A model generated the notes under the pieces. The model was given only the letters and a program-made list of their open reading frames with translations, made no database searches and had not been told where the DNA came from. The translations under genes were made by a program, and so were the position numbers. DNA of 58,989 bases from Martensiomyces pterosporus (Eukaryota > Kickxellomycota > Kickxellomycetes > Kickxellales > Kickxellaceae): the NCBI GenBank assembly GCA_025201845.1, contig MU603982.1:3295-62283 (forward strand), read 5' to 3'. How positions within the stretch are numbered: the stretch's first letter is position 1; every line of letters begins with the position of its first letter. Below are positions 36,512 through 46,499 of this stretch, one piece after another.

Positions 36512-39160
36512 CTATCCGTTCCTCGCCAATGGCACGGCCTCGCTCCTACAGATGGGGCACTTATTCGATCCCTGTGTGAACCACGAGTCGCCGCACACCA
36601 AATGCAATGCATGGTGGCACTTCAGCACTCGCAGGACGTCTCCGTCATCGAAATCCTCCAAGCACACAGGGCACCTCTCCGACGAAACCAGCCGAACCAC
36701 CTTGGGCACGCCATCCACATGCGTCTCCTCTTCATTCTTCTCCTCGCCCTCGGCGTCAGTGACTAGGCGCGCAATCGCAGCTCCCTCCCTTATATCCGGC
36801 TGCTCGCCCAGTGCCTCAAACCTGTATTTGGCAAGCGTCTTGTCCACCACATCCTGGCTCACCGTGTTCGAGGTCGCCTGCCCAATGATGTTCGAGATCT
36901 CCATGTACAGGTCGTAGTTGCTGCCAGTCAGGTTGGGCTCGATTTCGTTGCCATTGACATCATCGCTGGCTAGCTCGGGGAACAGGCCGTATGTGAATAG
37001 TGGCAGAATGAGCGGGTGACCTATTGCCATCTCGTGGATTGTGATAAACACAGCTAGCCCGGGATCCTCTGCAGTGCCGCCACCACCGTTGCTGCTCCCG
37101 GTGGTTCGGGAGTTGCCGGGAGTTTGCTCAGTGCCGGTGCCGCCCGGCGGCGATGGCGATAGCTGCTCGTTAGTCGATGCAGCAGCCTCTGGCGAGCTGT
37201 TTGCTTCCGCACCAGCCGAGGCAGCAGGCCGGGGCTCACCAGCTACAACCGAGCCACCATCTTGCTGCTGAGCAGGCAGCGCTACGGCGTTTCTCCGGTT
37301 CCCAAACAAGCTGGGGGCAAGTGCGCCAAGCCTGTCACGCAAGCCAGACAGAGCACCCTGCAGCCTAGTGGCATCACCGTGTGGTTGTTGCTCCTGCGTG
37401 CTATTCTCCGCTACCTCTGGGGCGGGTCCCGTACTCGAATGGGCTATGGGCACATTTGTCGAAGCGTCGTGCGTAGTCGCCTCCACACCAATAAGCGACT
37501 CCAGCGAGGCATCCCCTGCGCCGTTCTCTGCATCAGCAGAGAGCGCTGCAGCATCGTCATTGTTCCCTTCAGTTTCAGGGGCTTCCAAGTTCCCAGCACC
37601 ATCGCCAGCATCATCGCTTAACCCCACAGTAGCCGCGCGCTGCATCTCAGGGCTCATGCGGATACCAAGGATGGCAACAGGAATGAGAATATTCCGTCTC
37701 TCGTCATGCATAGCGCGGGCAATCGTCCTCAGCCTCTGCAGCTTCTCCTCTCTCCCTCTCTGCTGCTGGGCACGCTGCTGCTCATCGCTCGACTGCTGCC
37801 TCTGCTGCCCTGCCGATGACGACTCACTGGTGCCGCCCACTTGTTGGCTACTTGGAGCCTCATGCAGAGGCGCAATATCCATAGGAGCATCATCTGCTGC
37901 TGCTTCGGCCGCTGCTGTAGCTGTGCTGTGTGAAAGCCCAGCAAGCGGGTTCTCATCCCCATTCAGCCTGGCATACTGGGCTAGGGCCTGATCAATGGCA
38001 CCAGGAAGCAGGAACATGCGGAAGGCCATTCCTTGCGTGCTCTCGTCGCCATTGGCACTTCCAGCAACTGCCGCCGCCGTCTCAGCTGCGGCTGCGGTAG
38101 TTGTGGCAGCATTTTGTGGTGGAGCGGGATTACGATCAGCCTCCGCAGCCGTTTGCCCCTCCGCTGCTGCTGCTGCTGTTGCTGTTGCTGTTGTTGCTGC
38201 TGCTGTTGCTGCTGTCTGTGGTGCGGTACTAGTGGTGGCCTGATTTCCATTCGCCGCTCTAGCCAGCGTTCTATCGACATTCGCCTCGAGCACCGATTGG
38301 ATGAACACGGACACATGGAAGTACAGGTCCAATCTGCTGGTGAAGTCCATTTCGTATCCAGGCAGCATCTGTCTCAGCCGACGATGGCGTATGGCTGCCT
38401 CGCTCTCCTCTCCCTGGTTGGCACCATCGTTGGTGGTGGTAGTGGTGGTGGTGGTGGTGGTAGTGGTGTTGTTGTTGTTGTTGCTGCTGGTAGTGGAAGA
38501 AGAAAATAGGTTCGATGCCTGCGACCCCAGACTACTCAGGGTGTTCAGTAGCGCTGACCCGCTATTTGCCGCCACTGAGAGCATATGAATGGCATCTCTC
38601 TCCCTCCTGCGTCTGTCCAGCTCCTGTGCAATGGAGCTAATTACGGATCTGCTGACGATGCGCGACAAAAGCTCGTTGCTTGCTCTGACTCTATTCCTCG
38701 TCCGCCGCCAGCTGGCTCCGTGCGGTCCGGGCACTGTGTCCTCCGAGATAGTCTCGGCGTCAGTCATGTCGACATCGCCGCTCTCCTGTCCCTGTCCACT
38801 GCCCGCCTGCGTAGAGGCGGCGGGTCCCCCATCTTGGTGCTGCTGCTGTTGCTCAACAGCAGGCGATGGCTGTGCGTCCGGTCGTCCGTCTTGTGAAGGC
38901 GGTAACGTGGCAGGCACGCCATTACCGCCTGCGGAGACTCTTGGCGTGTTGGCCCTAGACGACGTGGCGGTAGTGTACGGCGAGTACCGCGTGCTCCTCT
39001 GCTGGCTGCCGGCTGCAGTGCCCCGCAATGCCGACGACTGCGCTCTAGCGGGTGCATTTTCCCGGGAGGAGTAATCGCGCGGTTGGGAAGTGGGCCGTCT
39101 CCGCCGGGCATCAGAACCGCCGTCCTGAGGCGCAGTCCAATGTGAATACGCCTGGCCCAT
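36512..39160 (-). CDS. RING-H2 E3 ubiquitin ligase with N-terminal myristoylation signal
   Basis: This 882-residue protein ends in a RING-H2 finger (about 830-872): CPVC, then KCHHALHLVC, then KCPIC, giving the C-x2-C / C-x-H-x2-H-x2-C / C-x2-C ligands. It should act as an E3 ubiquitin ligase. The N-terminus MGQAYSHW fits an N-myristoylation site (Gly2, Ser6), suggesting membrane attachment. Between the ends is low-complexity Gln/Ser/Thr/Ala-rich sequence, including a run of Asn then Thr encoded by an AAC/ACC triplet repeat (about 38420-38480). Predicted helical patches include SRLDLYFHVSVFIQSVLE and an ITIHEMAIGHPLILPLF segment. Fungal RING proteins of this layout are often poorly characterised. 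Substrates are unknown. Confidence 0.85.
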   Translation of the reverse strand: MGQAYSHWTAPQDGGSDARRRRPTSQPRDYSSRENAPARAQSSALRGTAAGSQQRSTRYSPYTTATSSRANTPRVSAGGNGVPATLPPSQDGRPDAQPSPAVEQQQQHQDGGPAASTQAGSGQGQESGDVDMTDAETISEDTVPGPHGASWRRTRNRVRASNELLSRIVSRSVISSIAQELDRRRRERDAIHMLSVAANSGSALLNTLSSLGSQASNLFSSSTTSSNNNNNTTTTTTTTTTTTNDGANQGEESEAAIRHRRLRQMLPGYEMDFTSRLDLYFHVSVFIQSVLEANVDRTLARAANGNQATTSTAPQTAATAAATTATATAAAAAEGQTAAEADRNPAPPQNAATTTAAAAETAAAVAGSANGDESTQGMAFRMFLLPGAIDQALAQYARLNGDENPLAGLSHSTATAAAEAAADDAPMDIAPLHEAPSSQQVGGTSESSSAGQQRQQSSDEQQRAQQQRGREEKLQRLRTIARAMHDERRNILIPVAILGIRMSPEMQRAATVGLSDDAGDGAGNLEAPETEGNNDDAAALSADAENGAGDASLESLIGVEATTHDASTNVPIAHSSTGPAPEVAENSTQEQQPHGDATRLQGALSGLRDRLGALAPSLFGNRRNAVALPAQQQDGGSVVAGEPRPAASAGAEANSSPEAAASTNEQLSPSPPGGTGTEQTPGNSRTTGSSNGGGGTAEDPGLAVFITIHEMAIGHPLILPLFTYGLFPELASDDVNGNEIEPNLTGSNYDLYMEISNIIGQATSNTVSQDVVDKTLAKYRFEALGEQPDIREGAAIARLVTDAEGEEKNEEETHVDGVPKVVRLVSSERCPVCLEDFDDGDVLRVLKCHHALHLVCGDSWFTQGSNKCPICRSEAVPLARNG

Positions 39161-39690
39161 TTAAATTCTAAGAACAGCGGATTCTCAAGGAGAGAAGAAA
39201 GCCAATAGTGATGCTAGCGCTAAAGCTGGGAGCAGGAAGTGGTATGAAGATGGCAAATGTGGGTGAAATAGTACAGAAAATAACCCCTGCTCAAAGGTCA
39301 AGTGGGGAGAGAAAGAGAGAAAGAGAGAAAGAGAAGGAAAAGAGGTGGGCAAGAAGGTATTCAAGGGCGAAATGCGGAATTCCAGCTGCGTTGACCAAAC
39401 AGCGAAAGAGCGAAAATGAGAGTCAAGAATTCCTTTGCTGGGTCAGTTAATGCGGAGGCCAGAAGAAGACTGAAGCTGCAAGTAATGCGATTACTCTCTG
39501 TAGAGGAGCAAAGGGGAGCTCTTTTGCACGGCTCGTCAGGCCACTTAGCCCCCGTCTCTCTTCGCTGGAAAGCCAAAGGGCGTGAAATGGCGTGTGTATT
39601 GGTGAAATAGAACACAGGAATCAAATGGAACACTGGACGGGCTTTTTTCCGCGATCCGCTTGACTCCAAATGTGATTTGTAAGCACCTGG
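39161..39690. other. Intergenic region upstream of RING gene
   Basis: 530 bp comprising the promoter of the RING gene and the 3' flank of the F-box gene. It contains a purine-rich GAGAGAAA microsatellite (39307-39335). No gene was recognised. Confidence 0.5.
39307..39335. repeat. GAGAGAAA microsatellite
   Basis: Three and a half tandem copies of GAGAGAAA in the upstream region of the RING gene (a CT-rich tract on the coding strand of that gene). Confidence 0.7.
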
Positions 39691-42388
39691 CTAATCAAAC
39701 GACGTGACTACGACGTATCCGTTCTGGCACCCAACAACAACCCTTCCGTCGTCCATTGCCGCCGATGTGTGCTTCAAATGGCACACTGCTCTGGGCACAA
39801 GCCCGTGCTCGCCCTGCCACGCCTCTCCGCCGCCAACCCTGGCAGCGCGGTAGATGCGATCCATATCCCTCTGCAGCTGCCCTGTCTGCACCTTCTGGCC
39901 GCGGTGGTTGACATTGACAACCTTCTGGTCAAACTTGCCCTCATGGTACTTCTGGATGTAGTAGGGTGCGGCCTGGATAAGCGCATCGATGCTGATGTCG
40001 CTCTTCGTGGCCTTGTACAAATCAGGCATGTGCTTCTTCAGGAACCTCTTTGCGCTCTCGATTTGCTTGTTGGTGGACATTGGGTGGTCCAGGCCCCAGT
40101 GCTCCATCGCAAACCTCACAGTCAAAAGATTGCGCATCGTCACAGTTTCAATGTACTCCAAATCCCTCTCCTCCTCAAAGTTGGGCGCCCGCTCGGTCGT
40201 CCTCCCGTGGAGCAGATCCTGGACATCAACGGCCTGGTCCGCATCCATGCCTGTCTCCCACTCGCCCATATCGTCCCAGCCACCCTCCTCCTGCTCCTCC
40301 TGCTCCTTCTCTTCGTCTTCCTCGCTATCGCTGCTGCTGCTCTGGGCTGGTGGCCGATCGGGGCCAAACGTCTCGGGCTGCGGGTCGACGGGGAACAGCC
40401 CCATTGAGGCGCCATTCTCGTACTCGTCGTCCTTGCAGTCAATCTCGAATAGCCTCAGGAAGCTTCCGCTCAGAAACAAGGCGTGGCGGAAGTCGACGCT
40501 CAAAACCTGGCCCTCGGGCGAGTTGTCGAATCGCGGGTCAATGTTGATTATATGGTAGCGTTCCTCGGGCGCAATGGAGTTCCTTGTCAGGCGCTGCATC
40601 CGCTGGCCCTGGGGGTTCTCGTCATCTCGGTCGCCCGCCACCTGGCTGTACATCTGCTCCAGATCGCGGTGCGTGGCTTCCAGCTGTCTCAGTGCCGACC
40701 TGGCATCGTCCAGTCGCTCAGCATCCATACCAGTCTCCGACTGCAGACCCCTGAATGTAGCCTCAGGCTCAGGTTCAGCCATCGTAGCAGAAGGCGCAGG
40801 CGCAGGCGCAGGCGCATTGCTGCTTTGCTCCTGTACGGCCTGGTCTTGCTCGTTGGTTTCTGCTGACTCTGGCAGCTGCTCCTCGCCCTCCTGCCTTTCA
40901 ATATCGCCGGCAGTGTTGACAATCAAGCTGCTCATTGGTGGCATGTTTTGCAATCCAGGCTCATAGAGCTCGTAGTGGCCGATGGAGTACTTGCCCCACA
41001 CGCACAAGTGCGACATGTGCAGGAGGCGCATCGAGTACGGCGCACCCATCTGGCCCACCAGGAACATTGGATACAGCGGCACGTCCAGCAGCGTGTCCAC
41101 ATCGGGGAACTTGAACTTGCGGTTGGTGACGATCATAATTCCGCTCTCGTCGACACTAAGCAAGTGCTCCTCGTTGTCCAGAATAAACACGCCCGTAATG
41201 TTGGACCGATGCGCCGTCACCAGGCCGTTTTCGACAACCTCGCCCGTGGTGTGGTTGAACAAGGTGATCTTCGTTCCATGGCCCACGACCACGTAGTCCA
41301 GCCACGCATGGACCGATCCAATCGACTCGTCCCCCTCCACATTGAACGTTCTCCTATGCTTGCCCGTCTTCATGTCATACACGTCCACTTCGCCGTTGCT
41401 GGTAGCCGTGACAAGGGTTGACTTTGGTATGAAGAAGTCGAACATCTTGGGTTTTGTGCGCATTCTAATGGCGCTCAGCACCGCCTGCACTGCCTTGCCG
41501 CTGCGCATGCAATCCAGCAGTACGCCGACTTCCTTGTCGTTGTATCTCCTCAGCTTGGACGGCCCCATGCCGCTGTCGGCGTAGGACATCCGGCTCTTGG
41601 AGCCCAGAGTTTCCTTGTTCTCCTCGATGTAGGCGTCGGTGATCTCGCGGGCCCTGTTGAGGTCGTCCTCAATGTTCCATATGCGGATCGACTTGCCCTC
41701 TTCGTACATGGCTGCCACAATGCCGCCCTTAATCTTCACGACTTTCACGGGTCCCTGCCAGCCCTCCGCAATATCAGAATCGGTGCCGTCCAGGGGCACT
41801 GGGGGGAGGTACAGCCGGGTGGTGGGCTGGGCCTTGCGCCAGCGCCTCTCGCGGTTGAGCAGTTTCTGCAGAAGCCTGGTCAGCACCCGAGTGTCCCTGA
41901 GCCACTGCTGGTTGGCGCGCTCCTCGATCTCCATCCGCTTCTTCTCGGCGGCAACCTTGGGGTCCTCGTCCACCGAGCCCGGGGTTTGGCCCCCCTCCTT
42001 GTCGGCATTCTCGAGCGCGCTTTCCTCTTGCTGCTGATCGTCGGGCCGCTCGTGGCCAGTGGGTATGCCGCGGAACAGGAGCGGCTCTTGGTCAAAGTGC
42101 GACAGTCGGCTCAGCAGCGGGTAGATGACGCTGTGGCTTGTCACCAACCGGTTCCACTCCTTGCTCACGAGCGAGCAGCTGTACAGGTCCTTCAGGTCAA
42201 AGTACTTTGCTACCATCACGGCCAGGTCGAACGGCAGCCTCATTAGCAGGTCCTGCGTGTTGTTGCCGCTCTCCCTATTGTGCAAACAGCAAAGTGGCAT
42301 GGCGCTATTAGGGAGCAGCAGCATTGAGAGGCCGACGCACCACGGTGCTCGCAAGGGCGGCGAGTGAGTATTTGAATGGCACTTACAT
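39691..42388 (-). CDS. F-box / beta-propeller protein; start codon split by intron
   Basis: Exon 2 is 39691-42274. Exon 1 contributes only AT at 42387-42388. Joining AT to the first G of exon 2 creates the ATG of MESGNNTQDLLMRL, directly before the F-box (about 10-50: LPFDLAVMVAKYF then SLVSKEWNRL). The predicted protein has 861 residues. After the F-box come a coiled-coil-like charged region (about 70-150), WD40-like blades (IRIWNIEDD; VDVYDMKTGKHRRTF; LDYVVVGHG), an acidic Glu-rich loop, and a C-terminal blade (GRVVVGCQNGYVVVTS). It is probably an SCF ubiquitin-ligase substrate receptor. Without splicing, the nearest in-frame ATG gives a shorter, Cys-rich lead (MPLCCLHNRESGNN), which is less plausible. 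Confidence 0.85.
42275..42386 (-). other. Intron interrupting the start codon of the F-box gene (112 bp)
   Basis: On the minus strand: consensus donor GTAAGT (42386-42381), branch-like CTAAT (about 42311-42305), acceptor CAATAG ending at 42275. Exon 1 ends in AT and exon 2 begins with G, so ATG exists only after splicing. Confidence 0.8.
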
Positions 42389-42783
42389 TCTTGTTTCTAT
42401 GAAGTCTGTTTGCAAATACTCCAAAATGCCGCGTTGTTCCTTAAAATTGCCTCTGTGTGCCGTCTCTCAGCCTAAAGTCTGCGCAGGCAAAGCGATGTAA
42501 ATATAAGTGTATGAGCACTGAGAAGAGAGCCAAGAGAAGGACCGCGAAAGAAAAAGAAAGCTGCACAATTCAAGGACTTGTCTAAATGGCCTCTGGAGCA
42601 GACGGAAATGCCGCGTTAAGCGTAATGGGAGACGGCCACACTGTTTGCTCTACACAAAAAGAAGCTTCAGGCCACCCTCTCGGATACATCACACCTCTCG
42701 TGTCTCTTGTTCCATGCTCGCTACAGCCCTCTCCTACTAACACTCGTAATCCCGCTACTCACTAATACGCACGCTAGCTAGAA
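42389..42783. promoter_or_regulatory. Bidirectional promoter region, F-box gene / mannosidase
   Basis: About 395 bp between two divergent genes. It contains the 5' leader (exon 1) of the F-box gene on the minus strand and the pyrimidine-rich leader of the mannosidase gene (about 42675-42780) on the plus strand. Confidence 0.5.
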
Positions 42784-44574
42784 ATGCTCACATTGCCGCT
42801 CCGCCGGCTGCTCGGCACCCGAGGCAAGCAGCTTCTTGCCCTGCTCCTCTTCCTCGGCGCTGCTTTCCTCCTCTTGCACCGCGCCAGCCTTTTCGCCCCG
42901 AAGCAGCCCCAATCTCAAAACAGCGCCTGGCTGCAGTACACCAACCACATTCCCGAGAAGGAGTACGAAGATCTGTGGAATGCCCGCAACAGCCGACCGC
43001 TCGCCTGGGCCAAGCACATAGCGCCCGAATGGCGCGCCACGGTAGAGCAGCACGGGGAGCTGAACGAGGTAATCCGCGACGCCCTGCGCACCGCCGGCAA
43101 CAAGGGCGACGAGTTCGAGTGGCAAGAAAGGCGCCAGAAGGTCGTTGAGGCCACCAAGTATGCGTGGGCTGCGTACAAAAGGGATGCATTCGGCAGCGAC
43201 GAGTACCACCCCATATCGCACCGCGGGTCCAATATGACCGAAAGGGGGTTCGGGTACCATATCGCCGACACGCTGGATACGCTGCTGCTCATGAAGCTGA
43301 CAGATGAGTACAAGGAGGGACGGGACTTTCTTGTAAACGAGATCTCGTTCGACCAGAACGGCGCCGTATCCCTGTTCGAGACTACTATCCGCGTGCTGGG
43401 CGGCCTCCTTTCCGCGTTCCACTGGTCGGGGGAGACCGACGTGGCACTGCTTAGGATGGCCAACGACTTGGGTGGTCGCTTGGCAAAGTCGTTTGGCACG
43501 GACACAGGGATTCCACCAGAGACAGCGTTGCTCCAGCAAACTGGCAAACCGCATGTCCTCATGAGCAGCACGGCGGAGGTGGCCACTCTGCAGCTGGAGT
43601 TCAGGTACTTGGCGAAGCTTACGGGCAACAGCGAGTACAGGAAGCAGGTGGACCGCATCATGGACGTCATCTTCAAAGCTGCAAAGTATGATGGGCTGGT
43701 CCCCATCTACATCAACGGCGCCACGGGAAGCTTCACAGGCGACGACATACGCCTGGGGTCGAGGGGCGACAGCTACTACGAGTATCTCCTGAAGCAGTGG
43801 CTCCAGACACGCAAGTCCGAGCCTGTCCTGCGCGACGAGTATGACAAGGCGATGGAGGGAGTGAAGAAATACTTGGTGACAACCACGCCCCACCAGCGAC
43901 TCACCTACGTGGGCGAGCTGACGGGGGTTGGTAGCGGGGCACCCAGCTTCAACCCCAAGATGGACCACCTCGTGTGCTTCCTCGGGGGAAACCTGGCGCT
44001 GGGCGCCACGCGCGGCCACCCCCTGTCCAACACGCCGCCGACGTCGCTCACCGCACGCGACAGAGAGGACCTCATCCTGGCCAGGGAGCTGGCCGAGACC
44101 TGTGCACACATGTACTTTGACACGCAGTCGGGCCTAGCTCCCGAGATCGCGTACTTCCAGTGGAAGGACCCGTCGACAGGCCAGATCGCCGAGTTCCAGA
44201 AGTCCGACCAGCTGATGCAGCCCGACGGCGACATCCTGGTCCACCGCGGCGACCGACACAACCTCCTGCGCCCAGAGACTGTAGAGACGCTGTTCATTCT
44301 CTGGCGCATCACTGGAGAGGAGAAGTGGCGCCAGTACGGCTGGCGCATCTTTAAGGCCTTTGAGCAGTGGGCGAGGTACTCGGATGGTGGGTACACTAGC
44401 TTGCACGACATCACGGTTATCCCGCCGCCCCGCGAGGACAAGATGGAGACGTTCTTCATGTCCGAGACGCTCAAGTACTTCTACCTGCTCTTTAGCGACA
44501 CCGATACGGTCCCGCTTACCCGCTACGTGTTTAACACCGAGGCACACCCGCTGCCGGTGTTCGACTGGGAGTGA
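42784..44574 (+). CDS. MNS1: Class I alpha-1,2-mannosidase, glycosyl hydrolase family 47 (ER Mns1 type)
   Basis: This 596-residue type II membrane enzyme trims mannose from N-glycans in the ER or Golgi. A short basic cytosolic tail (MLTLPLRRLLGTRGKQ) precedes one membrane anchor (about 17-31, LLALLLFLGAAFLLL). The lumenal catalytic domain starts near residue 110 with the GH47 entry WAAYKRDAFGSDEYHPIS, followed by GFGYHIADTLDTLLLMKL. It continues with DHLVCFLGGNLALGA, GLAPEIAYF, NLLRPETVETLF and the C-terminal KMETFFMSETLKYFYLLF with VFNTEAHPLP, which includes the Thr that binds the active-site calcium. All blocks are present in order, so it should be active. It is intronless, and TRM5 follows on the same strand 209 bp downstream. 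Confidence 0.94.
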   Translation: MLTLPLRRLLGTRGKQLLALLLFLGAAFLLLHRASLFAPKQPQSQNSAWLQYTNHIPEKEYEDLWNARNSRPLAWAKHIAPEWRATVEQHGELNEVIRDALRTAGNKGDEFEWQERRQKVVEATKYAWAAYKRDAFGSDEYHPISHRGSNMTERGFGYHIADTLDTLLLMKLTDEYKEGRDFLVNEISFDQNGAVSLFETTIRVLGGLLSAFHWSGETDVALLRMANDLGGRLAKSFGTDTGIPPETALLQQTGKPHVLMSSTAEVATLQLEFRYLAKLTGNSEYRKQVDRIMDVIFKAAKYDGLVPIYINGATGSFTGDDIRLGSRGDSYYEYLLKQWLQTRKSEPVLRDEYDKAMEGVKKYLVTTTPHQRLTYVGELTGVGSGAPSFNPKMDHLVCFLGGNLALGATRGHPLSNTPPTSLTARDREDLILARELAETCAHMYFDTQSGLAPEIAYFQWKDPSTGQIAEFQKSDQLMQPDGDILVHRGDRHNLLRPETVETLFILWRITGEEKWRQYGWRIFKAFEQWARYSDGGYTSLHDITVIPPPREDKMETFFMSETLKYFYLLFSDTDTVPLTRYVFNTEAHPLPVFDWE

Positions 44575-44783
44575 GGGGATCGGTGCTGAGATATGGGGAC
44601 CGACCAGAGCCTTCCCGTGCACTTCTGAATCGGCAGGCTAGAATCATTTTTTTTCTCTCACACACACACGCGCTTCTTGATCCACTTTTGTGCGCGAAAC
44701 AAGAAGCAAATTGGTTTTCTGTCCTTCTCCGATTCTTCGCTGTTTTCGTTTAATTCCCGCTGCTGTTTATTTGAATTCCTACG

Positions 44784-46431
44784 ATGCTGCTTAAACCACC
44801 GGTCCGGCGTGGCATGAAGGAGCTCGACAAGAGTGCATTCAGCATCTCCCTCCAAGTCGTGGCCCTCCGCGTGCCAACAAAGTCAATCGGGCAGATAAAG
44901 GCGGAGCTTTCGAGGTAAGCACAAAGTAGCAGGATCGTGGCAATAAAGAAAAGGGCAAACCACACACACGGCTAACATTCAGCACTTGGCAGCTCATACT
45001 GTTACTTGCGATAGCGACGTGCTCAAGCTTCCAAAGATGCGCAACGTCGTCAACGACGACCAGAACAAGGACCTGAAGAAGGTCCTTCTCAAACCCGAAA
45101 TCACCAGCGCCGCCCTGGACGAAGCCAGCGACCGGCTCAAGTCCATGGTCGAGGAAAACGGATGGGAGATAACATCGCACAAAGTAAGCGTGGGATACGA
45201 CCACTGGAGCGCGGACGAGATCCTCAAGGCCGTTCTCCCGGATCCCAACGAGGCGCCGACCTCGTACGAGCAAATCGGGCACATCGCCCACATGAATCTC
45301 CGCGACCAGTATCTCCCGTACAAGTCCCTCATCGGCCAGGTCATTCTGGACAAGTCGCCAGTCGTCACCATGGTCGTCAACAAACTTGATACCATCGACA
45401 ACACATACCGCAACTTCAAAATGGAGGTGATTGCGGGCAAGGAGGACTACGTGGCGCAGGTGAGGGAGAACGAGTGCGTGTTCAGGTTCGACTACTCCAA
45501 GGTCTACTGGAACTCGCGTCTGCACTCGGAGCATGAGAGGCTGATCAAGATGTTCGAGAGGGCCAGCAGCATCTGCGATGTCATGGCGGGCGTGGGGCCG
45601 TTTGCTGTGCCGGCGGGAAAGAAGGGATGTCTGGTGTGGGCCAACGACTTGAACCCGGCATCGTTTGCGGCGATGGAGGAGAACATCAAGCTGAACAAGG
45701 TGCAGGGACGCGTGAGGGCGTTCAACATGGACGGCCGCGACTTTATCCGCAGGGCATTCAGGGACTACTATGAGGCCACGAAGAACGGGCCCATCGTTAT
45801 TCCTGTTCCCCCCAAGCCGCATACACCAAAAGCCAAGCAGGCACCCAGCCCTGCGCCGATTACCGTAGCGTCGCGCACCTTCGACCATGTGGTGATGAAC
45901 CTGCCGGCCATCGCAATCGAGTTCCTCGATGCGTTCCGCGGCCTGTTCCGCAGCGTGACTGGAAAGGGCGAGGAGGATGCTGGTGAGGAGGCGCTGACGC
46001 TGCCCATGATCCACGCTCACTGCTTCACCAAGTCGGACGAGCCCGAGAGGGATATCCTGCAGAGGGCGTGCCGCGCTATGGGATACCCGGAGGACCAGTA
46101 CAAGGAGCTTGATGCCAGCGTGTTCTATGTCCGCAGGGTGGCGCCGAACAAGGACATGTACTGCCTGTCGCTGAGGCTCCCGAAATCCGTTGCCTACGCC
46201 GAGGCGCCAGAGGCGTGAGTAGCGAGAAACTATTGCTTGGCTCCCCATAGCGCAACATCTGGCTGATGCTGAAAACGGTACTTATCGCCTCCTTTCCCCC
46301 CCCCCACATCTGTACGTGCTATTCTCTGTTCTGGCTGCTCTAGCAGCTCCGATGTAGGATCTAAACGGAAGCAGGGTGACGAGGCCAGCAATGAGGGCGG
46401 CAGCGGTGCCAAGACAAGAAAGTCGGAATAA
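44784..46431 (+). CDS. TRM5: tRNA (guanine(37)-N1)-methyltransferase Trm5 (three exons)
   Basis: Exons 44784-44914, 45015-46214 and 46344-46431 give 472 residues. Trm5 uses S-adenosylmethionine to make m1G37 beside the anticodon, preventing frameshifts. Exon 1 encodes KPPVRRGMKELDKSAF, which resembles the start of yeast Trm5, and joins to exon 2 as AELSSDVLKLP. The class I methyltransferase fold shows DVMAGVGPFAVPAGKKG (SAM loop), NDLNPAS, NMDGRDFI and VMNLPA. Exon 3 adds a charged tail (GSKRKQGDEA to KTRKSE) that looks like a nuclear signal. The stop overlaps an AATAAA. If intron 2 were retained, translation would stop one residue past the exon. Trm5 in yeast works in both nucleus and mitochondria. 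Confidence 0.93.
44915..45014 (+). other. TRM5 intron 1 (100 bp)
   Basis: Donor GTAAGC at 44915, branch site CTAAC at 44972-44976, acceptor GATAG ending 45014. The junction codon AG|C keeps the frame, and the joined sequence aligns with yeast Trm5. Confidence 0.88.
46215..46343 (+). other. TRM5 intron 2 (129 bp)
   Basis: Donor GTGAGT at 46215, pyrimidine-rich 3' part including a long C run, acceptor CTCTAG ending 46343. The junction codon GC|C keeps the frame and gives a basic tail ending at TAA 46429-46431. Confidence 0.82.
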
Positions 46432-46499
46432 AATGCCGTGCAATCTACAAGCAGCGTGATCCTAGATATATAATAATAGCAACAATACCAACAAATATG

